Shown here in pieces: positions 51,601 through 63,741 of a stretch of DNA of 64,000 nt. Made by a program: the position numbers and the translations under genes. Every line of letters starts with the position of its first letter. Positions within the stretch are counted from its first letter, which is position 1. Below the pieces are notes generated by a model. That model was not told the origin of the DNA and did not search any database. It saw only the letters and a list, made by a program, of their open reading frames with translations. Origin of the DNA: Physcomitrium patens (taxonomy: Eukaryota > Streptophyta > Bryopsida > Funariales > Funariaceae); the NCBI RefSeq assembly GCF_000002425.4, contig NC_037256.1, positions 12,247,556 to 12,311,555 of the forward strand, in the 5' to 3' direction.

Positions 51601-54507
51601 ACGATTTCAAGACCTGTACTGAGAACCACCACAAGCTCTCCCAAAAACTACAGCCCATACAACCTCTGGACGTGCACCTCATCCACGAAAACCAAACTCC
51701 GATTCCAACACCGCGACCTCAGAGTCTGATTGCCCCGCACCTGCTCTTGCACCCCTTCGTGATTACAAAACTGTGCAAGTCTAACTAGGGCCCGTACACC
51801 GCCAGCCACAGCAACTTCCATGCTGCACTTGTCATCAGCTGCTAGGTTAGCCAGAGCACCTGCTGCTCGCTCCTACCATCCATACAAAGTGCTCAGCGTT
51901 AGTGTCCACTGTTCTTGAACCCTGTTCGAAGGATCCAAGCAATCCCATGCGCTTCTGATCAAAACTACACCGTGCACAGCCTACACACATCTGTGCAAGG
52001 GTAAGGGTCCTAAACAAGCGTCACTTCTTCATCACATCCGACAAAATCAATCATCGCAACAGATTGAGAACCCGCAACACCAATTCGGAAATGCAAACAT
52101 CGTCAACATGTCAGATTTAAAAACAACTATAGCTCGGCTCATAACAATCCCAAACTGGTGAGGAATGTACGTGCTCACCAGAACACCCTCCCCTCCAGCA
52201 GGCCACTTAAATGCCAGATCCACCAGTGCTTCAATTGCGCCTGCCTCGGCTATAGCACCCTATTAGCATCAACGGTCGTATTTGTAAGTGCGAAAATGTG
52301 ACCAAGACAGCCAACCAACCAACTATTTCAAAACCATGCTCACTATGATCTTAACTCCCGGCCAATCACAAAAACAACCTATCGTGCACAGTAACTGCAA
52401 ACAGTTCACAAGATGCACTGTTGTAACTTGCACCACCACAATCTGTCTGCACAGGTCTTTCGGTAACATTGACTATCACAACAGAATCCGTATGACGAGA
52501 CTCCGTAAAAATTCCATCATCGAATGTGCAGTTCCTTGAGCAACAGCATCCCGACCCCCACACACAAAATCCGCAATTCGCAAACGCCTCATCATTGTTG
52601 GAAAGCATGGCACCCCACCTTATGCTCTTCCCCGACCGACAGGTTCCATAAACCCCCCGCTGCCTCCTCGGCAACCCACCGATTCGGAGACCTCGCTAAC
52701 GCAGCCAGGATACTGATTCCCCCTTCCAAAGCAACCCTCTTCGCAACTTCTGTATTTACAGATAAATTTGCAATGGCCTGCAACAGCCACACGGAATGTG
52801 TGCCATTAGTCGTAATTCACTATACTGAGTAACCCACGCAAACCACGCCTACACTCGAGGGAGGTTTAATTGAACATGGGTCAACTTCGAAAAACCGCCA
52901 TCATCGTGAACCAGTTGCCATTCAACCCTACTTCAGCTAACGCCGGAAAGAAATGCAATGCTTCCGCCTGCCCGCCTGCCAACCACCTAGTAAACACTAC
53001 CCTCTCTCCACAAAAACTGTCCCGTGCACACTCGCACTCCGACTCGTTCCTCAGAAACTAGAACTACCTTGGCGGCTTCGGATTGCACTCCCTCGCCACA
53101 AGACTTTGCCAGACCTAGCAGCAACGCAATGCCGCCACCGTTCATCACAGCTTCCGCCCGTGCAGAATCCACAGTCGCATTCTCATCATCCACCAAAACA
53201 AACACCGCCAAAGCAGCCGCAGCCCTTTCCTGTACATCCTCCTGTGCGCTTTGGACCAGTCGAAGCATCATGGCGGTTCCCTGCTTCAGCCAGAAGCTAT
53301 CCAGGCTGGGCGCATTGCTCTCCGCAATCTTCAAAAGTGCATGTGACAACATTCTCTCCGTCCACTTCGCCACTTCCGGGTCCACACGCATGCGCCTGCC
53401 ATACCTGGATCGTCCAGACGAACACGCCTCCTCCTTCGAATTGCTCGGGTTCAGCAAAACCTCCAATCCTTCCATAAGATCTGTGAACCGTGCCAGCAAC
53501 ACCGCCGTCTTTGACGATGGCGACGGGATCGGGTTGCTACCCTCCTCCAGAAGGGGGCAGTTCAGGCCGCACACCACCTTCAGTTCGGGACATGCAAGCA
53601 CCTGCGCCAGTGTGCTCGGAGTTATATCCGTCCGAGAAACATCCAGCCCACTCAAGTTGGGCAATTTGCTCCAGCACTGCGCTGCCGTGCTCCACGCTAT
53701 GCACCTGCATCCCGCCACGGACAAAAATCGTAGGTTCCTCGCAGCCCCGAAAGCTCCCTCGTCGATGGTGTGACTGTCCAGAAACCCCAGCTCTGTCAGA
53801 CCCTGGCAATGCTGGAACATTGCCTGAATGGCGTCTCGGTCCACATCCCGAATGCCTGAGATGCACAACCGTCGCAATTTAGGACAACAAACTGCTACCA
53901 CTTTCAGCGCCTCGCTCGTCACCCTCTCGCAATCCGAACCCAGCTGCAAGCTCTCCAGGTTCCCATGCCGAGCAACCACCATGGACAGGGTTGCATCCGA
54001 CAGAAGGCTGCACCAATCACCGCTCAGCTCCCTCAGCTCCCTCGCATGCAAACCCACAATTGAGTTCGCGAACGCGCCTCCGCGAAATTTCAGACACTGC
54101 AAATTCGAGCACCGGCCCGCAAGCGCCGACACGACCTCCGAATCCAACCTGTGCAAGCGAAGATCCAACGACGTCCACAACGACGTCGAGCTCCCCAACC
54201 CGCGCCATGCCCTGCACACGGACGCGAGACTCGCCCTATCCCTATAGTTCAGCAAATTGAACAACCCGAACACAGTATCATCCGGCAGCTCCGTCCAATG
54301 CGCATCGCGATCCCCAGCAATTCCCACGCCCGACTCCGCAACAGACACTGCCGGGGCACTACAAGCGGACGACGACGACGACGGTGTTATCCTGGCCTTC
54401 TTGAACAAAACCGGCTGCTGCTCCTGCTCCTCCACCGCCACGTTGACGCTCCGCCGCCGCTTGTTGGACATATCATCATCACCTCCTCCCACAATCGCCC
54501 GCTTCAT
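48648..54507 (-). CDS. ARABIDILLO-like F-box/LRR/armadillo-repeat protein
   Basis: Orthologue-like to Arabidopsis ARABIDILLO-1/2, nuclear F-box proteins with armadillo repeats related to beta-catenin; they promote lateral-root branching in Arabidopsis and have moss homologues linked to spore and early development. Twelve exons in transcription order: 54507-53068, 52777-52619, 52259-52179, 51872-51741, 51588-51461, 51340-51253, 50864-50770, 50571-50508, 50143-49971, 49563-49342, 49081-48997, 48839-48648. The frame is continuous; 952 residues against about 930 in Arabidopsis. Exon 1 (480 codons) carries basic NLS-like patches (NKRRR about 15-19, KKAR about 36-39), the F-box (about 71-115, LPDDTVFGLFNLLNYRDRAS), leucine-rich repeats to about 330 and the first armadillo repeat. 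Later exons carry the remaining repeats (for example AVGALWNLAFNPGNALR, VAEEAAGGLWNLSVGEEHK) and the conserved tail MPGGRHAMHH...RNLEHHQAES. Expected role is SCF-type substrate recognition, inferred from the family. Confidence 0.95.
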
Positions 54508-55250
54508 TATCTAGCGCAACGCGAACGCAACACCTTGGTCGCGATCCCTTGTTATCCAACCATCACACTCTTCACCCTCCTGCACCTATTCACCCATTCC
54601 CTCTCCCCAGGACTCGATCCCATTCCGCGACGTTGTTAGCTATTCCCACACCACGAAACACCACGCATGCGCTAATCATAATTCCCCTCCTCCTTTCTCC
54701 CTCATCTCCCTCCCACCCTCAAAATTAACAACGTCCTTCCTTCGGAACCATACCCTTGCACTCAATGTCTGCTCCTCTACGCATCCCCTGCTGCCACTGC
54801 GCCCCCGCAACGTAACCAGGCTCTGCGCGTTTTTCATCACCCAAGCAACCGGCAGCGTATACGTTACGGCTCATACAAACCCCAATTCCGTCACGGACAG
54901 CATCAGCAAACACCGCCTAGCAGAGCAATCGCAACCCTGTCTACACAAACAGCTCACAAGAGGAAGGCAAAGGATATGAGGAGGAGGTGAAGAAGAAGAA
55001 GCACCAGTGGAGAGGAGAAAGAGAACTACATACTGCCTGCGCAGCCAGCCAGCCAGCGCAGTGCCAACCCACCTGGGCCGGGCCGGGCCGGGCTGGACTA
55101 GGCGTGGCGTGGGTGGGTCAGCCCGGGCCGCCTTGTTCCAGCGTTGACCGGGACCTTGCGGCAGCTCCGTTAGTCTCCCTGCCCGTCCGGGCAATTTTTG
55201 TTCACGAATGAAACCAGACTTTCGATGAAATATGGGATTGATGAAGTTTT
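54508..55250 (-). promoter_or_regulatory. ARABIDILLO upstream region with GC-rich core
   Basis: Sequence 5' of the ARABIDILLO start is C-rich on the plus strand (pyrimidine-rich leader) up to about 54,730. A compact GC-rich patch at about 55,040-55,140 includes GCCA repeats and a GGGCC tandem repeat (about 55,075-55,093). The GGGCC/GGCCC core resembles plant site-II/TCP-type elements. Promoter identity is inferred from position only. Confidence 0.4.
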
Positions 55251-55642
55251 GATGAACACATGTTATGGATGTGTGATGAACGAATATATGGATGATGTTT
55301 GGGTGTTACTGGATGGACGAATGAGGTGTAATGATGGATGGATCTGGATAGATGGATGACGGACTCTGCGGCATCCTTGTCTATTCACAAGTAACACGGT
55401 TGCGATTTTTAAAGTTGTCTTACTTTTTGAAAGACAGTTGAACGTTGGGGGCAAGATTTCATGTTTATTACGGTCACATTGATTTTGGACACTTTTTCGA
55501 ATTCTCATGTATGCAGCTTTGGGCGTTGAAATATTCAATTGTCACTTTGTCACATGATGCAGGTTATAGCTATTGACAAAAATTGTTTGTGTGTGTATGG
55601 AGGTTTGTGCAACTTTTAAAACATGGGTTTGATTGTTTGATA

Positions 55643-55819
55643 ATATATATATATATATATATATATGCGGTACTTTTATGATTTTGGATTTAAGATACCA
55701 ATGTATATGTTTAAGCACACACATGTAAAAGACATTATTTTTATTTGAAAGTTAAGTCATGAGATAACTCTTTATGATTCTCTACACAAAAAACTTTTGC
55801 TTTCAAAGAATTTATTTGA

Positions 55820-55844
<25 letters not shown>
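55643..55844. repeat. Two (TA)n microsatellites
   Basis: Pure TA tracts of about 24 bp each, at 55,643-55,666 and 55,820-55,844. Confidence 0.9.
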
Positions 55845-55850
<6 letters not shown>

Positions 55851-56630
55851 CATTTACACATGTACATTTTTGGTCTTTGGTGTTGTTTTTGTTATTAAAT
55901 TTTCATTCCATATTCTGTTTTTTTCAGATAAAAAGATGTCCGTCATAGAGAATATACATTGAAATTGTATACTGTTAAAGTGAAAGTATTTATAACATCT
56001 ACAATTGAAACCATATTCTGTATAACGTGAAGTTTAAACGTTTTGAAGCAATGTAGGTTCAAAATTTAAAAGTAAAAAGTTACTCTACCTAAGTGTTTCA
56101 TACCATTACACTATTAGTATAGTAAACATTAGTTGATATATCATAGTTTAGAATTAACAGGAAATAGACATCACTTTGCTATCCATACACTGACAATAAC
56201 ATGTCAAAACTAATCTCGGCTTCAAATCACATGCTTTCAAATGACACTTCCAAGCCAGCTCTTTTCACCAGTAATCTTGATTAGGTCCAAAACCATTTCT
56301 TTCACCACAAAAAATCAACAAAATGTCGTTTTTTCTATAATAGAAACCATTAAAAGTATGTACGTCGCACTGCACTGCGTTGGACCAAGCTTGTATTTGA
56401 ACAACGTACTATGCCAGTTTGAGGGTACATCAATTCTCTTTTCAAAAAAGAACAAATTACACCGGAAGCATTTACATGTGTTTAGACAGACATCTGAATG
56501 ATGTGATCCTTTCGAGGCTTTGGATGTAGTGATAGGTGCCCAGTAACTACTCGACATGATTTGACATTCACAATGGGCCACATCAGTTGAGCTCATCTCC
56601 ATTTGCTCCGAACATCTCAGCTTGTGAAAT

Positions 56631-56963
56631 TCAGATAGTGAAATAAGCTAGGTTACCAGCACAGCAATCGTTCACGTTGATATCAATTCCTTTCACTAAT
56701 GCCACATCAAAAGAGTTCACATTCGTAGACAGAAACCACTCCCGTTTCGATGGATTCAATACAACAGCCAAAGCTCTTTCCTCATCAAAAAGACTCGTAA
56801 TGAACTGCAAGTGATGGTGGTCTGATGAATAAGTTAGCCATTTCAAAACAGACGTTTCGAGTATGTGTGGAATACCATCCTGAAGTAGTTTCACATGAAT
56901 TCCTACTCCATTTCTCTTACACGGTATGAAGTGGCCACAAGCTTCCAGTAACCTCATGTTCAT
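56631..56963 (-). CDS. Hypothetical 110-residue open frame
   Basis: ATG-started frame with host-like codon use and no low-complexity sequence. The encoded protein is mixed alpha/beta in character, with segments such as SVLKWLTYSSDHHHLQFITS and PSKREWFLSTNV. No family recognised, no signal peptide and no membrane segment. It lies about 280 bases downstream of the stop of the receptor-like gene on the same strand, so it may be within that gene's 3' untranslated region, a small independent gene, or a gene remnant. Weak support. Confidence 0.3.
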   Translation of the reverse strand: MNMRLLEACGHFIPCKRNGVGIHVKLLQDGIPHILETSVLKWLTYSSDHHHLQFITSLFDEERALAVVLNPSKREWFLSTNVNSFDVALVKGIDINVNDCCAGNLAYFTI

Positions 56964-57245
56964 GAAGCTCAATTACCAAGTGACAATTCAGCATGTCTGG
57001 GAATAAGCAAGGCCAACAGACTGTTCTCTGTACATGTCAGGAAGGGCAGCAGCAGCTAGTAATGACGTCCAAGAGATTATTCAAGTACACGCAGAGACCA
57101 GGGCTTGGAGCAACTTCAGTGCGGATAGTACAGTAGTTGACACGAAGTGGGTACAGCTATAGAGCCCTGGGAATTAAGCCTCGCAGCCGCCATCTGATGT
57201 GGATAATAGCTACATAGTTAACATGTATGAAACTCCTTTCCGTAC

Positions 57246-60200
57246 TTAAGTGGGAGCTCGAAAACTCTCAGGTCCTCGAAAGCTGTCTCCGGCTCGGAAG
57301 CTACTCCCTCGGAAACTACCGAAGTCTATAAATCTGCGCATGGATTCGGACCTCACAACTGGGTGTTTTTTGCGTCGGTGTAAATACACGGCACCTGCGA
57401 CCAAAACTAGTAGAGCAAATGCTCCAGCGAGGGTACCCGCAATTATCCAGACCTTAGTTTTGCGTGACATGCCATTCGGATTGGGTCCCGTAAACGCCTG
57501 TAAAGAACATGTTGCGAATTTCGTGTTAGTGCGCATGCGCGAGGCAGGAGCAACAAAAAGATCTACCCAATACGACAATATCAGAAAAACGTGATGAGGG
57601 TTTCATGGACTCTTCTCTGAAGAAATTGTGAGGATGAGAATGAAATACATAGCACTTGGGGGATGATTAGAAGAGAAACATACTGAATTTGGACCATACT
57701 CGCTACCAGGCGGTTTCAGCAGATCCAAGTTGACCAAACTCCCGTTCTTTATCGCCCCCTTGACCTGCACATGAATAGGGTTCCCAGAATTCGTCTCAAA
57801 GAGTTTAGGAGTGGAGTAGAACAAGTACAAAAAGTAGCATTTTCTAGGCCGGGAAGCGAAGGCCTTATAAGATAATAGAGGTATACTAGTGAACACTCGT
57901 AATGTAACTTCAACCATTCTACACCACAGTTGGATATCAAAATTCCAAGAGCCCAATGTACCATTCACAAATAACACTAGAATAAAATCCCAATTCATAG
58001 GGGTATACACGGGATAATTTGAGCAAACGCGAATCGAGAGCCAGAATGCAAGCGTTATGCTGTCAACTACAAGAGAATAAAGAGGGTCGATCGAGACATA
58101 CCACCCACTCTGTAGGTGTAAGCGACATGAAATCATAATAAGGATCCTGTGCTGCTACACTCCGGCTTCCAGTGGCAGGGTCAAATGAGACTGTACCACT
58201 GCAGCCCTCGAACTTTAGGACTCCAGGACCAGAGCCGTTAAGTGATTTCAAAACATTCTGTTTGGTAACAGTTACATTTGCCTTAATGAGGTTGTCGATA
58301 ACATGGAAATACGTTTGCACAGCGTCAATTAAGTGGGCAACGTAGGACCGGGTTCTATTCTTCCTTTCAGAGGGATAGCCAGGATATTTTTTAGCTTTCC
58401 AGTATGAGTAAAACTTTTCGCAAGCGGGGTTGTTAATGTCGGCACCTGAAACAATGGTAAAAACTCCTGTGTTCAATTATCATATTGGAAAAAAAAAAAA
58501 ATAGAGAAACATAAGTAGTCCTATCACATAGCAACATCACTCCCTCCAACTGAAAGAGGCATGATCCCTTCCAAAGATGAAACTTCTAGTTGGTTGAATC
58601 TTTCAGTGTCCTCACTGCCCATCAACCAACATAGGAACTTGAAATTTTAATAGTCAGCCATTATAAACCACAGTTCGACGTGAATTGTATTCCTCCGTCT
58701 GTGAACAAACAGGTCTTTCCAAACCAATCAATAGTTGAAACGAGTAAAAGAAAAATTAAACTGAATGACACACACAGATTTGAAGAATACTAACCATGAG
58801 GGGTTACTCCAATTTCTCCTAGCAAGGCGCTTACCAAACTGGGATCTACAGCGGGTAAACAACACTTTCAATTTCAACGCAGTAAGCGTGCCATGAAGCT
58901 TAACAAATAAGACACATTTTCTCTTAAACTTCTGTCCAGCTCCATATGGGTAACGATATGAAAAGCCAAACCTGTAGTGTTGTCCGTAGGATCAAATGCA
59001 GTAACTCCATCTGTCCCAAAGTACCAATATGGCCACCTTATCCTGTCCTGCACATAGTAAGCCAAACAGTTTTACAAACCCTCAGATCAGATTCGACGCA
59101 AGGAAAGTTTATGAACAATTTCAATTGATAGTAAATCAGTCCCCAATCTATTAGACAGGAGTCAATTCTTACCAAGTCTCTGGCAGCTTTCCAGATCTCA
59201 TAGGCTTGGATTGGTTGCACAGCCATGACTACAAACTCTTCCTTTCCGACTTTGTCCAGAACACCAGCAAGCTCAGTGATATCAATAGTTGAATTCACTC
59301 CTCTGTGAAGAAGGAATGTATTTACAATTGTCGCGTTACCTATCGCCTGGATGTAGTTCACAACAATCCCGATGTTACCAATGCAGCTCTTGTGCTGGAG
59401 TCCGTACTTAACAAATAAATGACCGGTTATTTTTTTTAATATGCAACAGTCCCTAATACCCTACGTGACAAGAGAGCAAGACCTACTCGTATGCTTCTGT
59501 CCTTGGACTGAGAAGGGGAACTGAACATGATTATCCACATATACATAATTACATGGATTTTTGTGGAGTGGTACCAACATTGACTATTTCTGAGCCCAAA
59601 TTCATGCTGTAGTACTGCTGAGTGGTCAACACCGTGATACGTTTGATTTTCAAATGTAACACCTGAGATGAATTTCACGTTAGTGTAATAGTGTACGTAG
59701 CAGCTGAACCCAAACATGCCATCACGAACGCATATTGACAAGGTATACTGTAGAAATTCGATTGTGAACATTAAATTACAGCTGGTCACGGCAAACTAGT
59801 CCAGAGTAGCACATGTCCAGGCACCTGTTGTGATCTGGGCTATGCATTCACATAGGTAGACGTTAATTTGCATACGGAAATAATTTGCGCAAAACAGAGT
59901 TTAGATTTAAATATTTGCAGAAAAGAAGTGATAATATTCGAATGATGAGATGAAAAATACTTACACTAGCTGCAATGGCTGCTCCTTGATACCTATCACT
60001 AAATCTGCAACGAAAAAACAAGGAAAAGTGAGTCGGTGGCACCAAACAACACATTTCATCCACAGAGCTTGATAGAATCCTCCTCTGATTTGAAATCAAC
60101 ACTGCGTCAACAGTTCGGCAACGAAAAAGAGAATCGCGACGGGATATATACACTGTACGGAAAATTGTTGGGAAATTAATCCGGTTCGAAAGACTTTCTG

Positions 60201-60806
60201 AGGTGGCAGCGAACGAAACAAGCGGGTAATTTTGTTCCACAAAAACTCTGCCAGCTGACATAGCTGCGTCAGAGCAGGCAGGACCCACTCCGCCGATTAA
60301 GAGTGGAATTACTGTCGGACGGAGAAGGGTCTCCGCAGCCTGCTGGCCGAGTTGCCAGTCACATTCAGTGGATTTCAGCGTTGCGACCATCGTGTATGGT
60401 CTCTTCTCGGAGTTCAGGACCTCCATAGCCACTTGAAATGCCGAATTCCTGGCAAGAACAAAAAAATAGAGGCCAAACTTCAACGCCGCACGTTTTGAGA
60501 GTTGATTGAAAATAGTAGAGGTGTAAACTTTACATGATCTCTCTGCAAACCTTGAAAAATAATCACCCGTTGCCTGTCTCAATAATGCTATCCAATGAAA
60601 TTCGTGGTTTGAATCAAAGGGGTCGGCACTCACCATTCAATGGCCAGATTGGTGGGAATGACTGAATCAGGTGAAGGCGACAGAAAGCCTATCCTGTAAG
60701 TTATATTCTGAGGATTTTGAGCTGTTGCATCCCCAAAGCAAATGCATATTACCATTGCGAGAAGAACTGCCATAAACCTCCCCATTCTTGCCATCGCAAC
60801 GAACAT
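57246..60806 (-). CDS. Single-pass receptor-like protein with PBP1/ANF-receptor ectodomain
   Basis: Nine exons in transcription order: 60806-60634, 60448-60152, 60004-59965, 59406-59173, 59047-58972, 58845-58795, 58445-58102, 57764-57684, 57497-57246. The frame is continuous; 515 residues. Signal peptide about 1-29 (MAVLLAMVICICFGDATA). The ectodomain (about 35-430) has features of the periplasmic-binding-protein type I fold shared by GLRs, GABA-B-type receptors and natriuretic-peptide receptors: GGVGPACSDAAMSAG (about 110-124), FPTIFRTVFSDRYQGAAIAA (about 150-169), then the second lobe with IWPYW-like RIRWPYWYFGTDG and a Cys pair. Several N-glycosylation sequons are visible (NIT, NST, NTT, NRT, NVT, NGS). 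One helix spans about 448-471, followed by RRKK stop-transfer and a 43-residue tail with four SFR repeats. No channel, kinase or cyclase domain. The start could be either of the ATGs at 60,806, 60,794 or 60,785. The exon 4 acceptor is AAG. Ligand unknown. Confidence 0.8.
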
Positions 60807-63741
60807 CAACTCCAGTGACTCCAGAATTCTCTTGTCAAGGTTTAAAGAGCCTTCATATCGGTCTTTATACAAGGCTGTAGCTACAGAGGAGAGAGATACA
60901 TCCAAAGTATCTACTCAATTTGAAGAGTGCTGTCTACCCGGCGCAAATGACCTTCTTCAGTCTGGAAATGCAACCCAAGAACTATATAATGTCAGGTGGT
61001 GGGCTAGAATGATCCCCCAGAGAAGAAGCTCACCGAAAAAAATGTTATCCTTCTCCAAATGAGTACTTCAGGGACAAACAACGCTAATGATACGAAAGAC
61101 TTTGGCTCTAGCTATGTCTAAATGTTCAACTATCAAGAGGACACACGGGCATAGCACAGAGCCGAAGGAATACTAAAACATTCAAGATACAATCAAGAGC
61201 AGTTGAGAACCTAAATCTAAGAAATTCCAACGACGCACCCAACTATACAAAAGTTAAGTTAGTGATGTCCAAGAGAATGAGCTAGGACGGACTTACATTT
61301 CTTCCAGGATCGCAGGAAATGCGATAATTAGCCTACTTTAAAGCACACCATAAAACTGAAAACACAAGAAAGGACAAGACTGGACACAAGGTAGTGCGCA
61401 CGTGCTTGATAGCTCTTGCAACCTCTCAGGTCTGCGCCAACCTTCAACATTCACACCTAAAACGCATAGCAGAGGAAAGCTTCAATTGCTGTTGAGGACT
61501 CCGACACATGGAGCTCAAGAACATTTCTCGATTGCGAAACTGCAAAGACACTCTACTTTCCATCACACCGCAAGCTCCAGCAGATCACAAGGGCGGCACC
61601 TTCGAAACGCGAAGGCGGCAGGAGAAACTGGGAAAGACGCCAATGGGTTGGCAAACGGGGTCAGTTCTCGAGACAAACGTCGCGTGGTGCTTTCAGATAG
61701 CAAACTATAAGCTGCTTTCAAGGGAAACACCCAGGATACCAATACAGCCGAGAACAGGCAGGAATGATTTGACCCACATCACACAGATACTACCAGTGTA
61801 AAACGTCGAAGGACGCGAAACCAGGGAGACCAACAGTGTGCAAAGCTCCAGAAACCAAGGAAATTTCAAACTTTCAGTAAATGCCTGGCAGGATTCTGTT
61901 ACTCACACTCATATGTACAGGCAATTGGGCGTCTCTGAGGTGACGACAAACGTAACGAATGCCAAGACTGGCAAAGGAAGCACGGTGCAGACAATCAGAA
62001 GCAAAGTGGGTGCACGTCCTCCCACTCACTCACTAGGTATGGTCCCCAATGCAAAGCACAATGAGCGATTTTCTTCTGCACAAAGCATTCACCAGATACC
62101 CGCTTCGGCTGCTGCTGCCCAACGGCCCACTCCTTACAATGCGCGACTCATGCGTGCCACGTCCGCATCAAGACCCAGTAATCTGTCAATTCAAAGCCAA
62201 CCCCGATCTTACGGGACATTGATTCGTCCGATCTTCCTCTATCACTGGTCCCTACCACTGCACTACTCCAGCCACACCGCTTCGTAAATAGACTCTAAAA
62301 ACACCAACATAATTGCATTGTGGGGAATAAACTAGACTTCCTCTATTGCCAAACCCCGCACGTCATTATCATCAATGCAGCATGCACAATCGCACTGTCC
62401 CCCACTGGCTCCACTTCCAATTCCCCACTTTGACTACTGACGATGGACGACGCATGAACGTTGAGGGGACTAAAAGGAGCTCCAGCCCGCTTCCTTCATG
62501 ATGATGCAAACCCGGCCTTCATTTATGTTGGGTCCGACACCACCGCCGAACAGCACTAGTTGACCCTGATCCAGGATGGTACATCCTTACAAGTAAAAGT
62601 CTTGCTCCAGAGAGATAAATATACCCTCATCTCTTTCCGAGCACAGATCTTCCAAGCCTGCCTACTCTGCTGACTTGCTGCCGCTTCGCCACCGCATTGG
62701 CCACAGCTGCGTCATCGCAGGCCTACTTCCTGGTAAAATGTGGGTTTAGAGCTCGCTTTTTACGACATACAATGATTTGTGCAATAATGCAGGTAGAAGG
62801 ATTAATAATCATTTCGCGTTTGCTACGTGTTGGACTCGGAGTTTTGCATGCATTTGTTGGATTTACTTTTGTTAGCTCTGGAGTGGCGATGAGGTAAGGC
62901 TGTCAGTGTTCGTGGAGGGATGCGCGTCCTTCAATGGAGATAACCTAGAGACGGGGACAGATACAAGTTGTAGTATGAAGTTGAGTATCTTCTAGTATTT
63001 TCCAACAGGTCCTTCGGCATTCACTGCAAGTAGAACTGTTTTACAGTAGGTGCTAGTATTTGAGTAAGTAATTTGTCTGTTTCACTTGATTGTTAAACAC
63101 TGATTAGTTGTTCATTTGGTATTGTAGCTACTCGATGGTGTAGCTGTAGATTAGTTGCCAATTGCTAATTAGGATGTTTAAAGCTTAAACAAAACTTCGG
63201 AGAAATGTCTTTAAATGAGGTTCACAGGGTTTTAAAGTACCCTAGATAAATGGCAAGGACTTCAATTCGTCAAGAGGAAAAGACACTTGAATTTGAAATC
63301 TGCATACATGACCCAGAGAGTAAACTAGACACATATATTATTAGACCCAACTGAGAGGTATTCAATGACATGAGACAATACGGTACCAGAGTGTACCATA
63401 ATGGTACGAAACAGTCAGCAGCTAAGATCGATATGTTAGTAGGTCCCGAGTGAAACAGGAGAACTCGTAGGACGTTGGTCGGAGATTCACCAGATTGTAA
63501 AAGACGGGAGACAATGATGCAATCGATATGTATGGCTTACAGGTGAAGGTCAATATCACTGTACGAACTCCCCCCTCCCCTCAGTCCCTCCCCCTCCAGC
63601 ATATGCTTCACAATAGCTTAGAACAAACTTTACTGCACTTCTTTCTAAATATCTAACATAATGAGGAATGAAGTGGCGAAACCAGGAAAAAAATCTAATT
63701 TAATTGAGAGAATCAATACACAAACGGCAAATGCCCATCAT
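60807..63741. other. Upstream region of the receptor-like gene
   Basis: Host-like composition throughout. Overlapping open frames on the plus strand at 61,402-61,710 and 61,838-62,287 lack an ATG start or motif and are probably chance. A stretch at about 62,793-62,896, bounded by a CAG and a GTAAGG, reads as a short hydrophobic peptide in one frame but has no partner exon. Promoter and leader of the minus-strand gene presumably lie in the lower part; no core element was identified. Confidence 0.45.

Larger units (their letters stand above)
55251..57245. other. Intergenic region between ARABIDILLO-like and receptor-like genes
   Basis: Contains (TA)n tracts at about 55,643-55,666 and 55,820-55,844, AT-rich sequence to about 56,200, then host-like sequence with a small minus-strand open frame (56,631-56,963, separate entry). 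The 3' untranslated region of the receptor-like gene should occupy the upper end. Confidence 0.5.

Noticed and set aside
52953-53773. Long open frames on the plus strand (174 and 249 codons)
   Set aside because: They are antisense to the GC-rich exon 1 of the ARABIDILLO-like gene, whose minus-strand frame has clear F-box and LRR content.
59436-59789. 117-codon minus-strand open frame inside the receptor-like gene, considered as an extra exon
   Set aside because: It lies within intron 3; the flanking exons join in phase without it, and its peptide does not resemble the PBP1 fold at that position.
61402-62287. Open plus-strand frames upstream of the receptor-like gene
   Set aside because: They start at non-ATG codons, have no motif and show basic low-information composition; treated as non-coding.
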